Shown: one piece after another, positions 43,072 through 51,031 of the stretch
Layout of the letters: each line of letters starts with the position of its first letter
How positions within the stretch are numbered: the first letter of the stretch is position 1
The notes under the pieces: model-generated
The model's input: the letters and a program-made list of their open reading frames with translations, nothing else
Told to the model about the DNA's origin: nothing
Databases searched by the model: none
NCBI RefSeq assembly: GCF_947500605.1
Contig: NZ_CANMSJ010000012.1
Location: 1 to 64,000 of the forward strand
Direction of reading: 5' to 3'
DNA length: 64,000 nucleotides
Source of the DNA: an uncultured Lacinutrix sp.
Lineage (GTDB): Bacteria > Bacteroidota > Bacteroidia > Flavobacteriales > Flavobacteriaceae
Translations under genes and position numbers: made by a program

Positions 43072-43815
43072 ATGAAACAGATACTATACATACTTACCGT
43101 TTTTATACTTTTAGGCTGTAATACTTCCGAAGAAAAGAAAGAAAAAAATAAAACTGTAGAAAGCAAGAAAGTCTTCCCTGAACTTAAAGCTAATAGATAT
43201 AATGTTGCTTGCTTAATAATGGACGGCACTTTCAACACAGAGCTTACTGCACCTTTCGATATATTTCAACACACTATTTACAGAAACAATATTAAAGCAA
43301 TGAATGTGTTTACGGTTGCAAATACCGATAATGCTATCACTACTTTTGAAGGCATAAGAATGCTTCCTGATTTTAATTATTTAAAAGATGAATTACCTAA
43401 AATAGATATTCTTGTAATACCTAGTGCAGAGCATCATTTAGATAAAGATCTTGAAGATGAAGCCTTAATTAATTTTGTTAAAGAAATCGACAAAGAAGCT
43501 TTATATGTAACATCACATTGCGATGGTGCTTTTATTTTAGCAAAAGCAGGATTGCTTGATAATAAGGTTTCGACCACCTTTCCAAGCGATATCGATTTTA
43601 TGCGCGAGATGTTTCCTGATTTAGATATTAGAAAAGAGGTACTATTTGTACATGACAACAAATACATAACCTCAGCTGGAGGTGCAAAAAGCTTTGAAGC
43701 CTCTTTATATTTATGCGAAGTACTTTACGGAAAAGAAATAGCACAACAACTTGCTACAGGATTGGTAATTGATTGGGATTTAGAGAAACTCTCTTATATC
43801 ACTATTGATAATTAA
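43072..43815 (+). CDS. DJ-1/PfpI family lipoprotein
   Basis: A protein of 247 residues. Lipobox ILLGCN (Cys16) and a Lys/Glu-rich linker precede a class I glutamine-amidotransferase-like fold (about 42-235). The fold includes YNVACLIMDGTFNTELTAPFDIF, IDILVIPSAEHHLD and the nucleophile elbow TSHCDGAFILAKAGLLD. Such proteins include chaperone/glyoxalase III-like DJ-1 and PfpI members; an exported lipid-anchored version is less usual. It lies three bases after the VOC gene, with which it may share a carbonyl-detoxification role (inference). Confidence 0.85.
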   Translation: MKQILYILTVFILLGCNTSEEKKEKNKTVESKKVFPELKANRYNVACLIMDGTFNTELTAPFDIFQHTIYRNNIKAMNVFTVANTDNAITTFEGIRMLPDFNYLKDELPKIDILVIPSAEHHLDKDLEDEALINFVKEIDKEALYVTSHCDGAFILAKAGLLDNKVSTTFPSDIDFMREMFPDLDIRKEVLFVHDNKYITSAGGAKSFEASLYLCEVLYGKEIAQQLATGLVIDWDLEKLSYITIDN

Positions 43816-44283
43816 TTATTTAGTATCAACAATCAAGCGACTATCAATATCTAAATCTGCTACCTTAATTACTTTTAGTTTCGTAAAATCTTTATGCTTC
43901 GGATTTATTAAAATATTACTTGCCATTGGCAAAATAGCACAAGGTACTTTTAATGCTAATTTTTTATTAGCCTTTAAAAATGCAGTTCCAAGATTTGTAG
44001 TGATACTTTTTGGTGGATTGTCTCTCCAATTATCATCTAAATCTTTCAACTTTAATTTAGTATCTATTAAGTTGTCGGGAATATCAATTTCAATATAGCC
44101 AAAATCTTTAGTAAGATGTTTAAAATCTAAATGCACTAAAACTTCAAGTAAGCTGGTAGATAAGCTATCCGAAAAATAAAGCATCGGCATTCCTTTTTTA
44201 TTCCATCGCCCACCAAATAAACGAGAACCTTCTCCAGATAAATCTTCTAAATATTGCTTTTTAGCAATCCTAAATACACGCAT
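43816..44283 (-). CDS. RES-domain toxin
   Basis: A protein of 155 residues. RES toxins degrade cellular NAD+. The motif order is SRLFGGRWNKKGMPMLYFSDS (Arg26, Tyr36), SLLEVLVHL (Glu47) and ALKVPCAILP with NILINPKH. These Arg, Tyr and Glu positions agree with the known active-site pattern. Where the family name expects Ser (VPSA), this protein has Cys115. The start is three bases after the antitoxin stop; its stop adjoins the convergent lipoprotein gene without a gap. Confidence 0.92.
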   Translation of the reverse strand: MRVFRIAKKQYLEDLSGEGSRLFGGRWNKKGMPMLYFSDSLSTSLLEVLVHLDFKHLTKDFGYIEIDIPDNLIDTKLKLKDLDDNWRDNPPKSITTNLGTAFLKANKKLALKVPCAILPMASNILINPKHKDFTKLKVIKVADLDIDSRLIVDTK

Positions 44284-44286
44284 ATT

Positions 44287-44790
44287 TTAAGAATATACGC
44301 CAAATTCTATACGACCTAAAACATCTAGAATTAACCCAGTACCAAAACTAGTATCTAGTAAACTTATAGGCTTATTATAGTTTAACACCCTAATATCGCT
44401 ATGCAACCAAGAAGTGAAATTATCTAACGTACCCAAAACTTCGATACCACGAGAAACCACTTGTGCAATTTCTAAAATTTGTTCGGTACTGTATACATTT
44501 AATAAATCGCTATCGCTTTTACGTTGTATTGTACGATGTGAAATATGAATTAAATCGCTCATGCGTTCCATAGAGATACCTAACAATTTACTAAGCGTTA
44601 AAACTGCCGATTTTGGCAAACCATTTCTTGTAATTTGAATAAGATCGAAATCGCTACTTATAGAATGAGAAATATTTGTACTACCTCCTAAAACACTTAC
44701 AATTCTATCGTACTTATTATCTAAGCCGTAGAATGCTTCTGGCTCGTTTGCTAAGTTTTGAATACTATGGTCTTGCTTATACTGCTTCAT
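44287..44790 (-). CDS. Xre/ParS-like (DUF2384) antitoxin
   Basis: A protein of 167 residues. The N-terminal helix-turn-helix part (LPKSAVLTLSKLLGISMERMSDLIHISHRTIQRK) precedes a C-terminal MbcA/ParS/Xre (DUF2384) toxin-binding domain. That domain contains EQILEIAQVVSRGIEVLG, FTSWLHSDIRVLNYNKPISLLDTSFGTGLILDVLGRIEFGVYS. It neutralises the downstream RES toxin and probably represses its own operon. The operon begins here, with inverted repeats just upstream. Confidence 0.93.
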   Translation of the reverse strand: MKQYKQDHSIQNLANEPEAFYGLDNKYDRIVSVLGGSTNISHSISSDFDLIQITRNGLPKSAVLTLSKLLGISMERMSDLIHISHRTIQRKSDSDLLNVYSTEQILEIAQVVSRGIEVLGTLDNFTSWLHSDIRVLNYNKPISLLDTSFGTGLILDVLGRIEFGVYS

Positions 44791-44795
44791 GATTG

Positions 44796-44830
44796 CGACA
44801 ATTTACACGAATATACAACTTTTTGTCGTG
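44796..44830 (-). promoter_or_regulatory. Inverted repeats upstream of the antitoxin gene, possible operator
   Basis: CGACAA (44796-44801) is repeated inverted as TTGTCG (44823-44828), and CACGA (44807-44811) as TCGTG (44826-44830), both within 40 bases of the start codon. Xre-type antitoxins usually bind such repeats to autoregulate; binding here is inference. Confidence 0.35.
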
Positions 44831-44850
44831 CTTTAAAAGCATTTAGCACA

Positions 44851-45390
44851 TTAATAATTACAAACTTTGCAATCTTTTTTCTCTTGTAGTTCACCAACCA
44901 AAACGCCTTTATCGTTCTCAACAAAGCCACAACAGTCTTTAAAACCTTGTGCTACCATTTTTCTAGCACGTTGTATTTGAGATTTTGCGGTTGATAATTC
45001 TATTTTTAATTGTTTAGCAATCTCAGCTTGTTTTAAGCCTTTTATATCCGACAGAAATAATGGATCTCTATATTTTTTAGGCAAGCTTTTTATAATACCA
45101 TGTAAGCAATCAATTTCTGTATGCTCTTGTTTTTGCTCTTCAACAAAATCATCATCGGTGGTTTCATAAACTATATTTTGTTTTTTAAAATAATCAAAAA
45201 CAGTATATCTTGCTATAGAAAACAACCAGGGCTTTATCTTAGCATCATCCTTTAAAGTCCCCAACTTAGTATGTACTTTAATAAATGTTTCTTGTAATAA
45301 ATCGTCTGTTACTGTTGCATCCTTTACCATACTTAAAATAAAGTATTTAATATCTTCTGCATGCAACTTCCAAACCTCTTGAGTTTTCAT
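44851..45390 (-). CDS. sigZ: ECF-type RNA polymerase sigma factor, SigZ group
   Basis: A protein of 179 residues. Region 2 (about 8-75, TVTDDLLQETFIKVHTKL, KIKPWLFSIARYTVFDYFKK) and region 4 (about 95-155, SLPKKYRDPLFLSDIKGLKQAEIAKQLKIELSTAKSQIQRARKM) are typical of ECF sigma factors. The C-terminus adds CCGFVENDKGVLVGE and CKVC, giving four cysteines that could bind zinc or sense redox state. There is no anti-sigma gene nearby. Upstream on the same strand are a hairpin with a T run and a gene for an 11-Cys microprotein, which may control or be controlled by it. Confidence 0.88.
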   Translation of the reverse strand: MKTQEVWKLHAEDIKYFILSMVKDATVTDDLLQETFIKVHTKLGTLKDDAKIKPWLFSIARYTVFDYFKKQNIVYETTDDDFVEEQKQEHTEIDCLHGIIKSLPKKYRDPLFLSDIKGLKQAEIAKQLKIELSTAKSQIQRARKMVAQGFKDCCGFVENDKGVLVGELQEKKDCKVCNY

Positions 45391-45407
45391 AATGATAGGT
45401 TATAAAA

Positions 45408-45445
45408 AACGCTAATTCTAGTATAAATTTACTGAAATTAGCGTT
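45408..45445 (-). terminator. Terminator or attenuator between the Cys-rich microgene and sigZ
   Basis: On the minus strand AACGCTAATT pairs with AATTAGCGTT (10 bp, 45436-45445 with 45408-45417). An inner AGTA/TACT pair extends the stem, and six T residues follow. It lies 17 bases before the sigZ start. A second hairpin (45452-45477, CTGT/ACAG plus AGGT/ACCT) spans the stop codon of the microgene. Partial termination here would set sigZ expression. Confidence 0.65.
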
Positions 45446-45470
45446 ATAATACTGTAGGTTTAATTATACC

Positions 45471-45572
45471 TTAACAGTTACAGTTAGTACATGTACAATT
45501 ATCGCAAGTACAATTAGTACAGTTTCCTTTAGAGCAACCTTCGCAGTTGCAAGTACATTCTATATTTTTCAT
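45471..45572 (-). CDS. Cysteine-rich microprotein (11 Cys in 33 residues)
   Basis: A protein of 33 residues starting MKNIEC. Cysteines are at positions 6, 8, 10, 13, 18, 21, 23, 26, 28, 31 and 33, in CxC and CxxC pairs separated by Thr, Asn and Asp. There are no aromatic residues and only two hydrophobic ones. This is the composition of a metallothionein-like metal binder. It could alternatively be a leader peptide whose Cys codons sense cysteine supply, because a terminator-like hairpin and sigZ follow. ATG and stop are well placed; 95 bases upstream is the OsmC gene on the same strand. I do not recognise it as a known family. Confidence 0.6.
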   Translation of the reverse strand: MKNIECTCNCEGCSKGNCTNCTCDNCTCTNCNC

Positions 45573-45667
45573 GGTATCTAATTTTAAAGTTCATATAATA
45601 GACGCAGCATGTTTTAAAAAGATGCATTTATATCTGCTTTTATTTTAAAATGGCTTAAAATAAAATA

Positions 45668-46141
45668 TTAACTCACCAAAACTATGGCTTCATGAGAGAT
45701 TGGAAAATTACAGGAGTTCGCTATAAAACATAAACTATTTGCTTTTTCATGCAAGCTAAGTGCTAACGTTTTTTGTTTAGCGTCTTTTATAGTTACTACA
45801 GGTTTTAATCTTACCATTTTAAAACTACCACTTCCTGTAGCTTCAACTTCTAAATCGCCTTCTGCAGTATCTGTATAACTTAAAACCTCTATGTTATTTT
45901 GAGTACAAACGTATAAGTAAGACATCATGTGGCAAGATGCTAAAGCAGACAATAATAAATCTTCAGGATTGTATAATGTATCGTCTCCTCTAAATACTTT
46001 TGCTGCAGACACTTGTAATGGAGTTACTTTATTAGCAATTGTAACGCTATGGTTTCTGCTAAAAGTTCTTGGATTCTGAGTGCTTTCTCCTTCGTTTATT
46101 GTCCAGTTTACTTTTGCTTTAAAGGTGTGATTTATAGACAT
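45668..46141 (-). CDS. OsmC family peroxiredoxin
   Basis: A protein of 157 residues. OsmC/Ohr proteins reduce organic hydroperoxides with a cysteine pair in the cytoplasm. The first Cys is in DLLLSALASCHMMSYLYVC, the second in LCFIANSCNFPISHE. The fold order (N-terminal beta, long central helix, C-terminal beta) is complete. The length and sequence fit the broad OsmC group rather than Ohr. It is 95 bases upstream of the Cys-rich microgene on the same strand; a shared oxidative or thiol-stress role is inference. Confidence 0.9.
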   Translation of the reverse strand: MSINHTFKAKVNWTINEGESTQNPRTFSRNHSVTIANKVTPLQVSAAKVFRGDDTLYNPEDLLLSALASCHMMSYLYVCTQNNIEVLSYTDTAEGDLEVEATGSGSFKMVRLKPVVTIKDAKQKTLALSLHEKANSLCFIANSCNFPISHEAIVLVS

Positions 46142-46164
46142 ATTATTTTAGTTTTTTGATGTAA

Positions 46165-46194
46165 AAAAAGCGTTTCAAAATAGAAACGCTTTTT
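46165..46194 (-). terminator. Terminator downstream of icmF, just upstream of the OsmC gene
   Basis: AAAAAGCGTTTC pairs with GAAACGCTTTTT (12 bp) and is followed by T residues on the minus strand. Confidence 0.85.
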
Positions 46195-46250
46195 GTTTAA
46201 TTTATTGAGATTCTTTTTTAAGATTCTTTAAACTATGTTTAGGTATTTTC

Positions 46251-46380
46251 AATCAAAATATATTTTGATTTCAATAATGCTCTGAATGACACAAACGACT
46301 CTCTTAAAAGTTAATCGTTTTATGAGATCCCAAAATAAATTTGGGATAAGCCATCCTCTCACTTTTCGTAAAAACGAAAA
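46251..46380 (-). repeat. Three small palindromes downstream of icmF
   Basis: Between the icmF stop and its terminator lie TTTTCGT/ACGAAAA (46363-46380), ATCCCAAA/TTTGGGAT (46327-46347) and the perfect 20-bp palindrome AATCAAAATATATTTTGATT (46251-46270). They may be 3' UTR structure or remnants of small dispersed repeats. No gene is seen in this 251-base gap. Confidence 0.5.
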
Positions 46381-46392
46381 ATGGTTCTCTGC

Positions 46393-49300
46393 TTACATGT
46401 TACGTCTATACTGTCCTCCAACTTCAAATAACGAAGCTGTAATTTCACCTAAACTACACACTTTACAAACTTCCATTAATGCTTCAAATATATTTTCGTT
46501 GTTAATTGCCTTTACTTGAAGGTCTTTTAACATCGCTTTTGTATCGTTAGCTTTATGTAAGTTTTCTAGTGTTTTAATCTGGAATTGCTTTTCCTCTTCT
46601 GTAGCTCTAATAACTTCTTTTGGCACAACTGTTGGTGAACCTTTAGAACTTAAAAAAGTATTTACACCAATAATAGGAAACTCTCCATTATGTTTTAAAG
46701 TCTCGTAATACAGGCTTTCTTCTTGTATTTTAGAACGTTGGTACATAGTTTCCATTGCACCTAAAACGCCACCTCTTTCGGTAATACGATCGAATTCTTT
46801 TAATACAGCATCCTCTACTAAATCGGTTAACTCTTCAATAATAAAAGAACCTTGTATTGGGTTTTCGTTTTTAGCTAATCCTAACTCCTTGTTTATAATT
46901 AACTGAATTGCCATTGCACGACGTACAGACTCTTCCGTAGGTGTAGTAATAGCTTCATCGTAAGCATTTGTATGTAACGAGTTACAGTTATCGTAAATAG
47001 CGTATAATGCTTGAAGCGTTGTACGTATATCGTTAAAATCAATTTCCTGAGCATGTAAACTTCTACCAGAGGTTTGGATGTGGTATTTCAACATTTGTGC
47101 TCTTGAGTTTGCTCCATATTTATGCTTTAATGCTTTAGACCAAATCTTTCTAGCCACACGACCAATTACAGAATATTCTGGATCGATACCATTAGAGAAA
47201 AAGAACGATAAATTTGGACCAAATTTATTGATGTCCATGCCACGACTTAAATAATATTCCACGTAAGTGAAACCATTAGATAACGTTAATGCTAACTGTG
47301 TAATTGGGTTTGCTCCTGCTTCGGCAATATGATATCCAGAAATAGATACCGAGTAAAAGTTACGCACATTGTTGTCGATAAAATACTCTTGCACATCTCC
47401 CATTAAACGCAATGCAAATTCTGTAGAGAAAATACATGTGTTTTGCGCTTGATCTTCTTTTAAAATATCGGCTTGTACAGTTCCTCTAACTTGAGCAATT
47501 GTATTTGTTTTTATTTCTGCATAAACGTCTGTTGGTAATACTTGATCTCCAGTAACACCTAATAACATTAAACCTAAACCATTGTTTCCTTCTGGCAATT
47601 CTCCGTTATAAGATGGACGTTCTTTGTCTTTATATAGTTTAGCAATTTTTGCTTCTACTTCTTTTTCTAAACCATTTTCTTTAATGTAAAACTCACATTG
47701 TTGGTCTATGGCAGCATTCATAAAGAAACCTAATAACATAGGAGCAGGACCATTAATTGTCATACTTACAGATGTCATTGCACTTGCTAAATCGAAACCA
47801 GAATACAGTTTTTTAGCATCGTCTAAACAACAAATACTAACACCTGCATTACCAATTTTACCGTAAATATCCGGACGTAAATCTGGATCGTTACCATATA
47901 GCGTTACACTATCGAAAGCTGTAGATAAACGTTTTGCTGGTAAACCTGCACTTACATAGTGAAAACGTCTGTTAGTACGTTCTGGTCCACCTTCTCCTGC
48001 AAACATACGTGCTGGATCTTCTCCTGTACGTTTAAAAGGATATAATCCTGATGTGTATGGAAATTCGCCAGGTACATTTTCTTGTAAACACCATTTTAAA
48101 ATATCTCCCCAAGCTTTGTACTTTGGTAAAGCTACCTTAGGAATATCACTTTGTGATAATGACTTTGTATGCGTTTCTATTTTTATTTCCTTATCTCTTA
48201 CTTTAAAAGTGTAGATAGGATTTTTATATTTATTTACTTTCTCGTCCCAACCTGTAATAACTTCCCAATTGTAAGGATCTAAGTTTAATTTTACACGATC
48301 GAATTCTGAAACCAATAATCTAACAAAATCTTTGTTGTCTTCTGTTGCTGTAACAGATTCTGAAGCTATACCAGCTTTATCTAATTCTGGTTTTGCATCT
48401 AAAACAGATTCTAATGTTTTATAAATACCGTATAATTTCTGTGCAACCTCAACTTGAGTTGAAGCCGTTTTATCGTAAGCACGATTACTCTCTGCTATTT
48501 CAGATAAGTAACGTGTTCTACTTGGTGGGATAACAAAAATCTTTTCGCTCATTTCTTCTGAAATCTCGAAAGTAGATTTTAAAACACTATCGGTTTTCTC
48601 AACCAATTTATCCATTATCGCTTTGTAAAGCGTATTCATTCCAGGATCGTTAAATTGAGACGCTATCGTTCCAAAAACAGGCAAATCATCTTGATGAACA
48701 TCCCAAAGATGATTATTACGCATGTATTGTTTTTTAACATCGCGTAAAGCATCTAAAGAACCACGTTTATCGAATTTATTAATGGCAACTAAATCTGCAA
48801 AATCAAGCATGTCGATTTTCTCAAGTTGTGTTGCTGCACCAAATTCTGGAGTCATAACGTATAAAGCAACATCACTGTGCTCCATAATCTCAGTATCGGA
48901 TTGCCCAATACCAGAAGTTTCAAGTATAATTAAATCGTATTCTGCAGCTTTTAAAACCTGTACTGCTTCGTTTACATACTTAGATAATGCTAAATTACTT
49001 TGACGTGTAGCCAAACTACGCATATAGACTCTTGGAGAGTTAATAGCGTTCATTCTAATTCTATCTCCTAAAAGTGCTCCTCCTGTTTTACGTTTAGATG
49101 GATCTACAGATACTAAACCAACCGTTTTTTCTGGAAAATCTATAAGAAAACGTCTTACTAATTCATCTACTAATGACGATTTACCTGAACCTCCTGTTCC
49201 TGTAATACCTAAAACAGGTGTTTTAGATTTTTTATTTTTAGCATGAATTTTATCTAAAGCATCTTTGGCAACTTCTGGAAAGTTTTCTGCCGAAGAAATA

Positions 49301-49806
49301 ACTCTAGCTATTGCTTTTGGGTTTTTAGTATGAAGCATTTCTACTTCGTTACTTAATTTGTCTCCAATTGCAAAATCTGATTGTTTAACCAAATCGTTAA
49401 TCATACCCTGTAATCCCATTTCACGACCATCGTCTGGTGAGTAAATACGAGAAATACCGTAATCCATTAATTCTTTAATTTCTGAAGGTAAAATTACACC
49501 TCCTCCTCCTCCGAAGATTTTAATATGTTCTGCACCTCTTTCTTTTAAAAGATCGTACATGTATTTAAAATACTCATTATGTCCACCTTGATAAGACGTT
49601 AAGCAAATAGCATTTGCATCTTCTTGAATGGCAGTGTTTACTACTTCGTCAACACTTCTATCGTGTCCTAAGTGAATAACCTCAACTCCAGTAGATTGGA
49701 TAATACGTCGCATAATATTTATGGAGGCATCGTGCCCATCGAATAAGGCTGCTGCTGTTACAATTCTAACTTTATATTTTGGTTTGTATGGTGTTGCTTG
49801 TATCAT
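46393..49806 (-). CDS. icmF: Fused isobutyryl-CoA mutase (IcmF)
   Basis: A protein of 1137 residues in one chain. The order is a B12-binding domain (1-140, with [12 protein letters not shown] and the histidine cobalt ligand His25), a MeaI-type G-protein chaperone (about 190-420, Walker [33 protein letters not shown]) and the substrate-binding mutase barrel (about 560-1137, [25 protein letters not shown]). This architecture defines IcmF, which isomerises isobutyryl-CoA and butyryl-CoA with adenosylcobalamin and can act on related acyl-CoAs. A dedicated methylmalonyl-CoA mutase has a different layout. Monocistronic. Confidence 0.95.
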   Translation of the reverse strand: MIQATPYKPKYKVRIVTAAALFDGHDASINIMRRIIQSTGVEVIHLGHDRSVDEVVNTAIQEDANAICLTSYQGGHNEYFKYMYDLLKERGAEHIKIFGGGGGVILPSEIKELMDYGISRIYSPDDGREMGLQGMINDLVKQSDFAIGDKLSNEVEMLHTKNPKAIARVISSAENFPEVAKDALDKIHAKNKKSKTPVLGITGTGGSGKSSLVDELVRRFLIDFPEKTVGLVSVDPSKRKTGGALLGDRIRMNAINSPRVYMRSLATRQSNLALSKYVNEAVQVLKAAEYDLIILETSGIGQSDTEIMEHSDVALYVMTPEFGAATQLEKIDMLDFADLVAINKFDKRGSLDALRDVKKQYMRNNHLWDVHQDDLPVFGTIASQFNDPGMNTLYKAIMDKLVEKTDSVLKSTFEISEEMSEKIFVIPPSRTRYLSEIAESNRAYDKTASTQVEVAQKLYGIYKTLESVLDAKPELDKAGIASESVTATEDNKDFVRLLVSEFDRVKLNLDPYNWEVITGWDEKVNKYKNPIYTFKVRDKEIKIETHTKSLSQSDIPKVALPKYKAWGDILKWCLQENVPGEFPYTSGLYPFKRTGEDPARMFAGEGGPERTNRRFHYVSAGLPAKRLSTAFDSVTLYGNDPDLRPDIYGKIGNAGVSICCLDDAKKLYSGFDLASAMTSVSMTINGPAPMLLGFFMNAAIDQQCEFYIKENGLEKEVEAKIAKLYKDKERPSYNGELPEGNNGLGLMLLGVTGDQVLPTDVYAEIKTNTIAQVRGTVQADILKEDQAQNTCIFSTEFALRLMGDVQEYFIDNNVRNFYSVSISGYHIAEAGANPITQLALTLSNGFTYVEYYLSRGMDINKFGPNLSFFFSNGIDPEYSVIGRVARKIWSKALKHKYGANSRAQMLKYHIQTSGRSLHAQEIDFNDIRTTLQALYAIYDNCNSLHTNAYDEAITTPTEESVRRAMAIQLIINKELGLAKNENPIQGSFIIEELTDLVEDAVLKEFDRITERGGVLGAMETMYQRSKIQEESLYYETLKHNGEFPIIGVNTFLSSKGSPTVVPKEVIRATEEEKQFQIKTLENLHKANDTKAMLKDLQVKAINNENIFEALMEVCKVCSLGEITASLFEVGGQYRRNM

Positions 49807-49952
49807 TCGGAAAAAATAATCTGATTTAAGCGTGCAATTTACGGAATAATCAAAAAATTTGCTCTAAAAACTACAATTATCTAAAAGTTTTAGTGAATAA
49901 AATTACTCAGCCCAATTTATAGTACTTTAGTAATGCTATTAACACTCAGTTT

Positions 49953-50004
49953 TTCGCTTTAGCGGAATTATATACAGGTGAAAAATTAACGCTTTCGCGG
50001 AAAC
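49953..50004 (+). repeat. Two small CGC-N4-GCGGAA hairpins before purU
   Basis: TTCGCTTTAGCGGAA (49953-49967) and CGCTTTCGCGGAAAC (49990-50004) both form a short stem with a four-base loop followed by GGAA. The second ends five bases before the purU start. A third, TTTCGCATACGCGGAAA on the minus strand, is in the sucC leader (17755-17771). The rest of the gap 49807-50008 shows nothing clear. Confidence 0.45.
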
Positions 50005-50008
50005 AAAA

Positions 50009-50857
50009 ATGAAAAAAATCACATTACAAATACATTGCAAAGACCAATCTGGAATTATTGCTACAGTTACTAATTTTATCGCCAACAATAATGGAAACAT
50101 TGTTTACATAGACCAACATGTAGATAGAGAACAAGATATTTTCTTTATGCGTCTAGAAAGTGAATTTACTTCTTTTTCTATGGAAGCCTTTAAACTTAGC
50201 TTTAAAACGGAGTTAGCCGAAAGATTTAACATGAAGTGGCGTATTTATAATGATGAGGAAAAACCTAAAATGGCACTATTTGTTTCTAAATACGACCATT
50301 GTTTGTACGACCTTTTAGGTCGCTATAACTCTGGTGAACTTAATTTAGAAATTCCGTTTATTATTAGTAATCACAATACATTAAAACCTATTGCAGATAG
50401 TTTTAATATTCCGTTTTATCATATTCCTGTAACAAAAGACACTAAAGCTGAAGCCGAAGCACAGCAATTAAAATTATGCGATGCTCATGGTATCGATTTT
50501 ATTGTTTTAGCACGTTACATGCAAATTGTGTCTAGCAAAATTATTAATAAGTTTCCTAATAAGGTTATCAATATTCACCATTCGTTTTTACCTGCTTTTG
50601 TTGGAGCAAAGCCTTACCACTCGGCTTATAAACGTGGTGTAAAAATTATTGGAGCAACTAGCCATTATGTAACCGAGGAATTGGATGCAGGACCAATTAT
50701 AGAACAAGATGTAGAGCGTATTTCTCACACTTATACTATTGAAGATTTAATAGCAAAAGGTCGAGACTTAGAGCGTGTTGTTTTAGCTAATGCTATTAAA
50801 TTACACATAAAACGTAAGGTAATGGTGTTTAATAATAAAACCGTTATTTTCTCATAA
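50009..50857 (+). CDS. purU: Formyltetrahydrofolate deformylase
   Basis: A protein of 282 residues. It hydrolyses 10-formyl-tetrahydrofolate to formate and tetrahydrofolate, balancing one-carbon units. An N-terminal ACT domain (about 4-80, KITLQIHCKDQSGIIATVTNFI) is joined to a formyltransferase-like domain. That domain carries IVLARYMQIVS, NIHHSFLPAFVGAKPYHSAYKRGVKIIGATSHYVTEELDAGPIIEQD and the catalytic His and Asp. The length is normal. A copy of the structured repeat element follows directly. Confidence 0.95.
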   Translation: MKKITLQIHCKDQSGIIATVTNFIANNNGNIVYIDQHVDREQDIFFMRLESEFTSFSMEAFKLSFKTELAERFNMKWRIYNDEEKPKMALFVSKYDHCLYDLLGRYNSGELNLEIPFIISNHNTLKPIADSFNIPFYHIPVTKDTKAEAEAQQLKLCDAHGIDFIVLARYMQIVSSKIINKFPNKVINIHHSFLPAFVGAKPYHSAYKRGVKIIGATSHYVTEELDAGPIIEQDVERISHTYTIEDLIAKGRDLERVVLANAIKLHIKRKVMVFNNKTVIFS

Positions 50858-50867
50858 CAGTGATTTT

Positions 50868-50967
50868 GCAAAAGCGGTTGCAGTGGCATCCTTTTTTTTG
50901 CTGCCATATATGGCAAAAAAAAGATATAACGGAAAACGCGATGTTTTTTTAAAGCTGTGGAGCTTGC
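50868..50967. repeat. Structured palindromic element, copy 2
   Basis: The core (TGGCATCC-T8-GC, palindrome TGCCATATATGGCA at 50902-50915, A8-GATATAACGGAAAACGCG) is nearly identical to 23494-23580. The outer arms differ but still pair: GCAA (50868-50871) plus GC (50874-50875) with GC (50962-50963) plus TTGC (50964-50967). It lies between purU and the DUF4197 gene. Confidence 0.75.
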
Positions 50968-51031
50968 GGAATAGTTTTAACAAAATATTTGCTCTAATAA
51001 TTATTACCTTTACCACTTAAAATAACAAAAG

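Noticed and set aside
45598-45627. An ECF-type promoter (CGTC at 45601-45604 on the minus strand) that would make the Cys-rich gene a SigZ target.
   Set aside because: No matching -35 element is found at the right distance; the CGTC alone is not evidence.
46393-49806. Annotation as plain methylmalonyl-CoA mutase.
   Set aside because: The single chain with B12 domain, central G protein and mutase barrel is the IcmF architecture.
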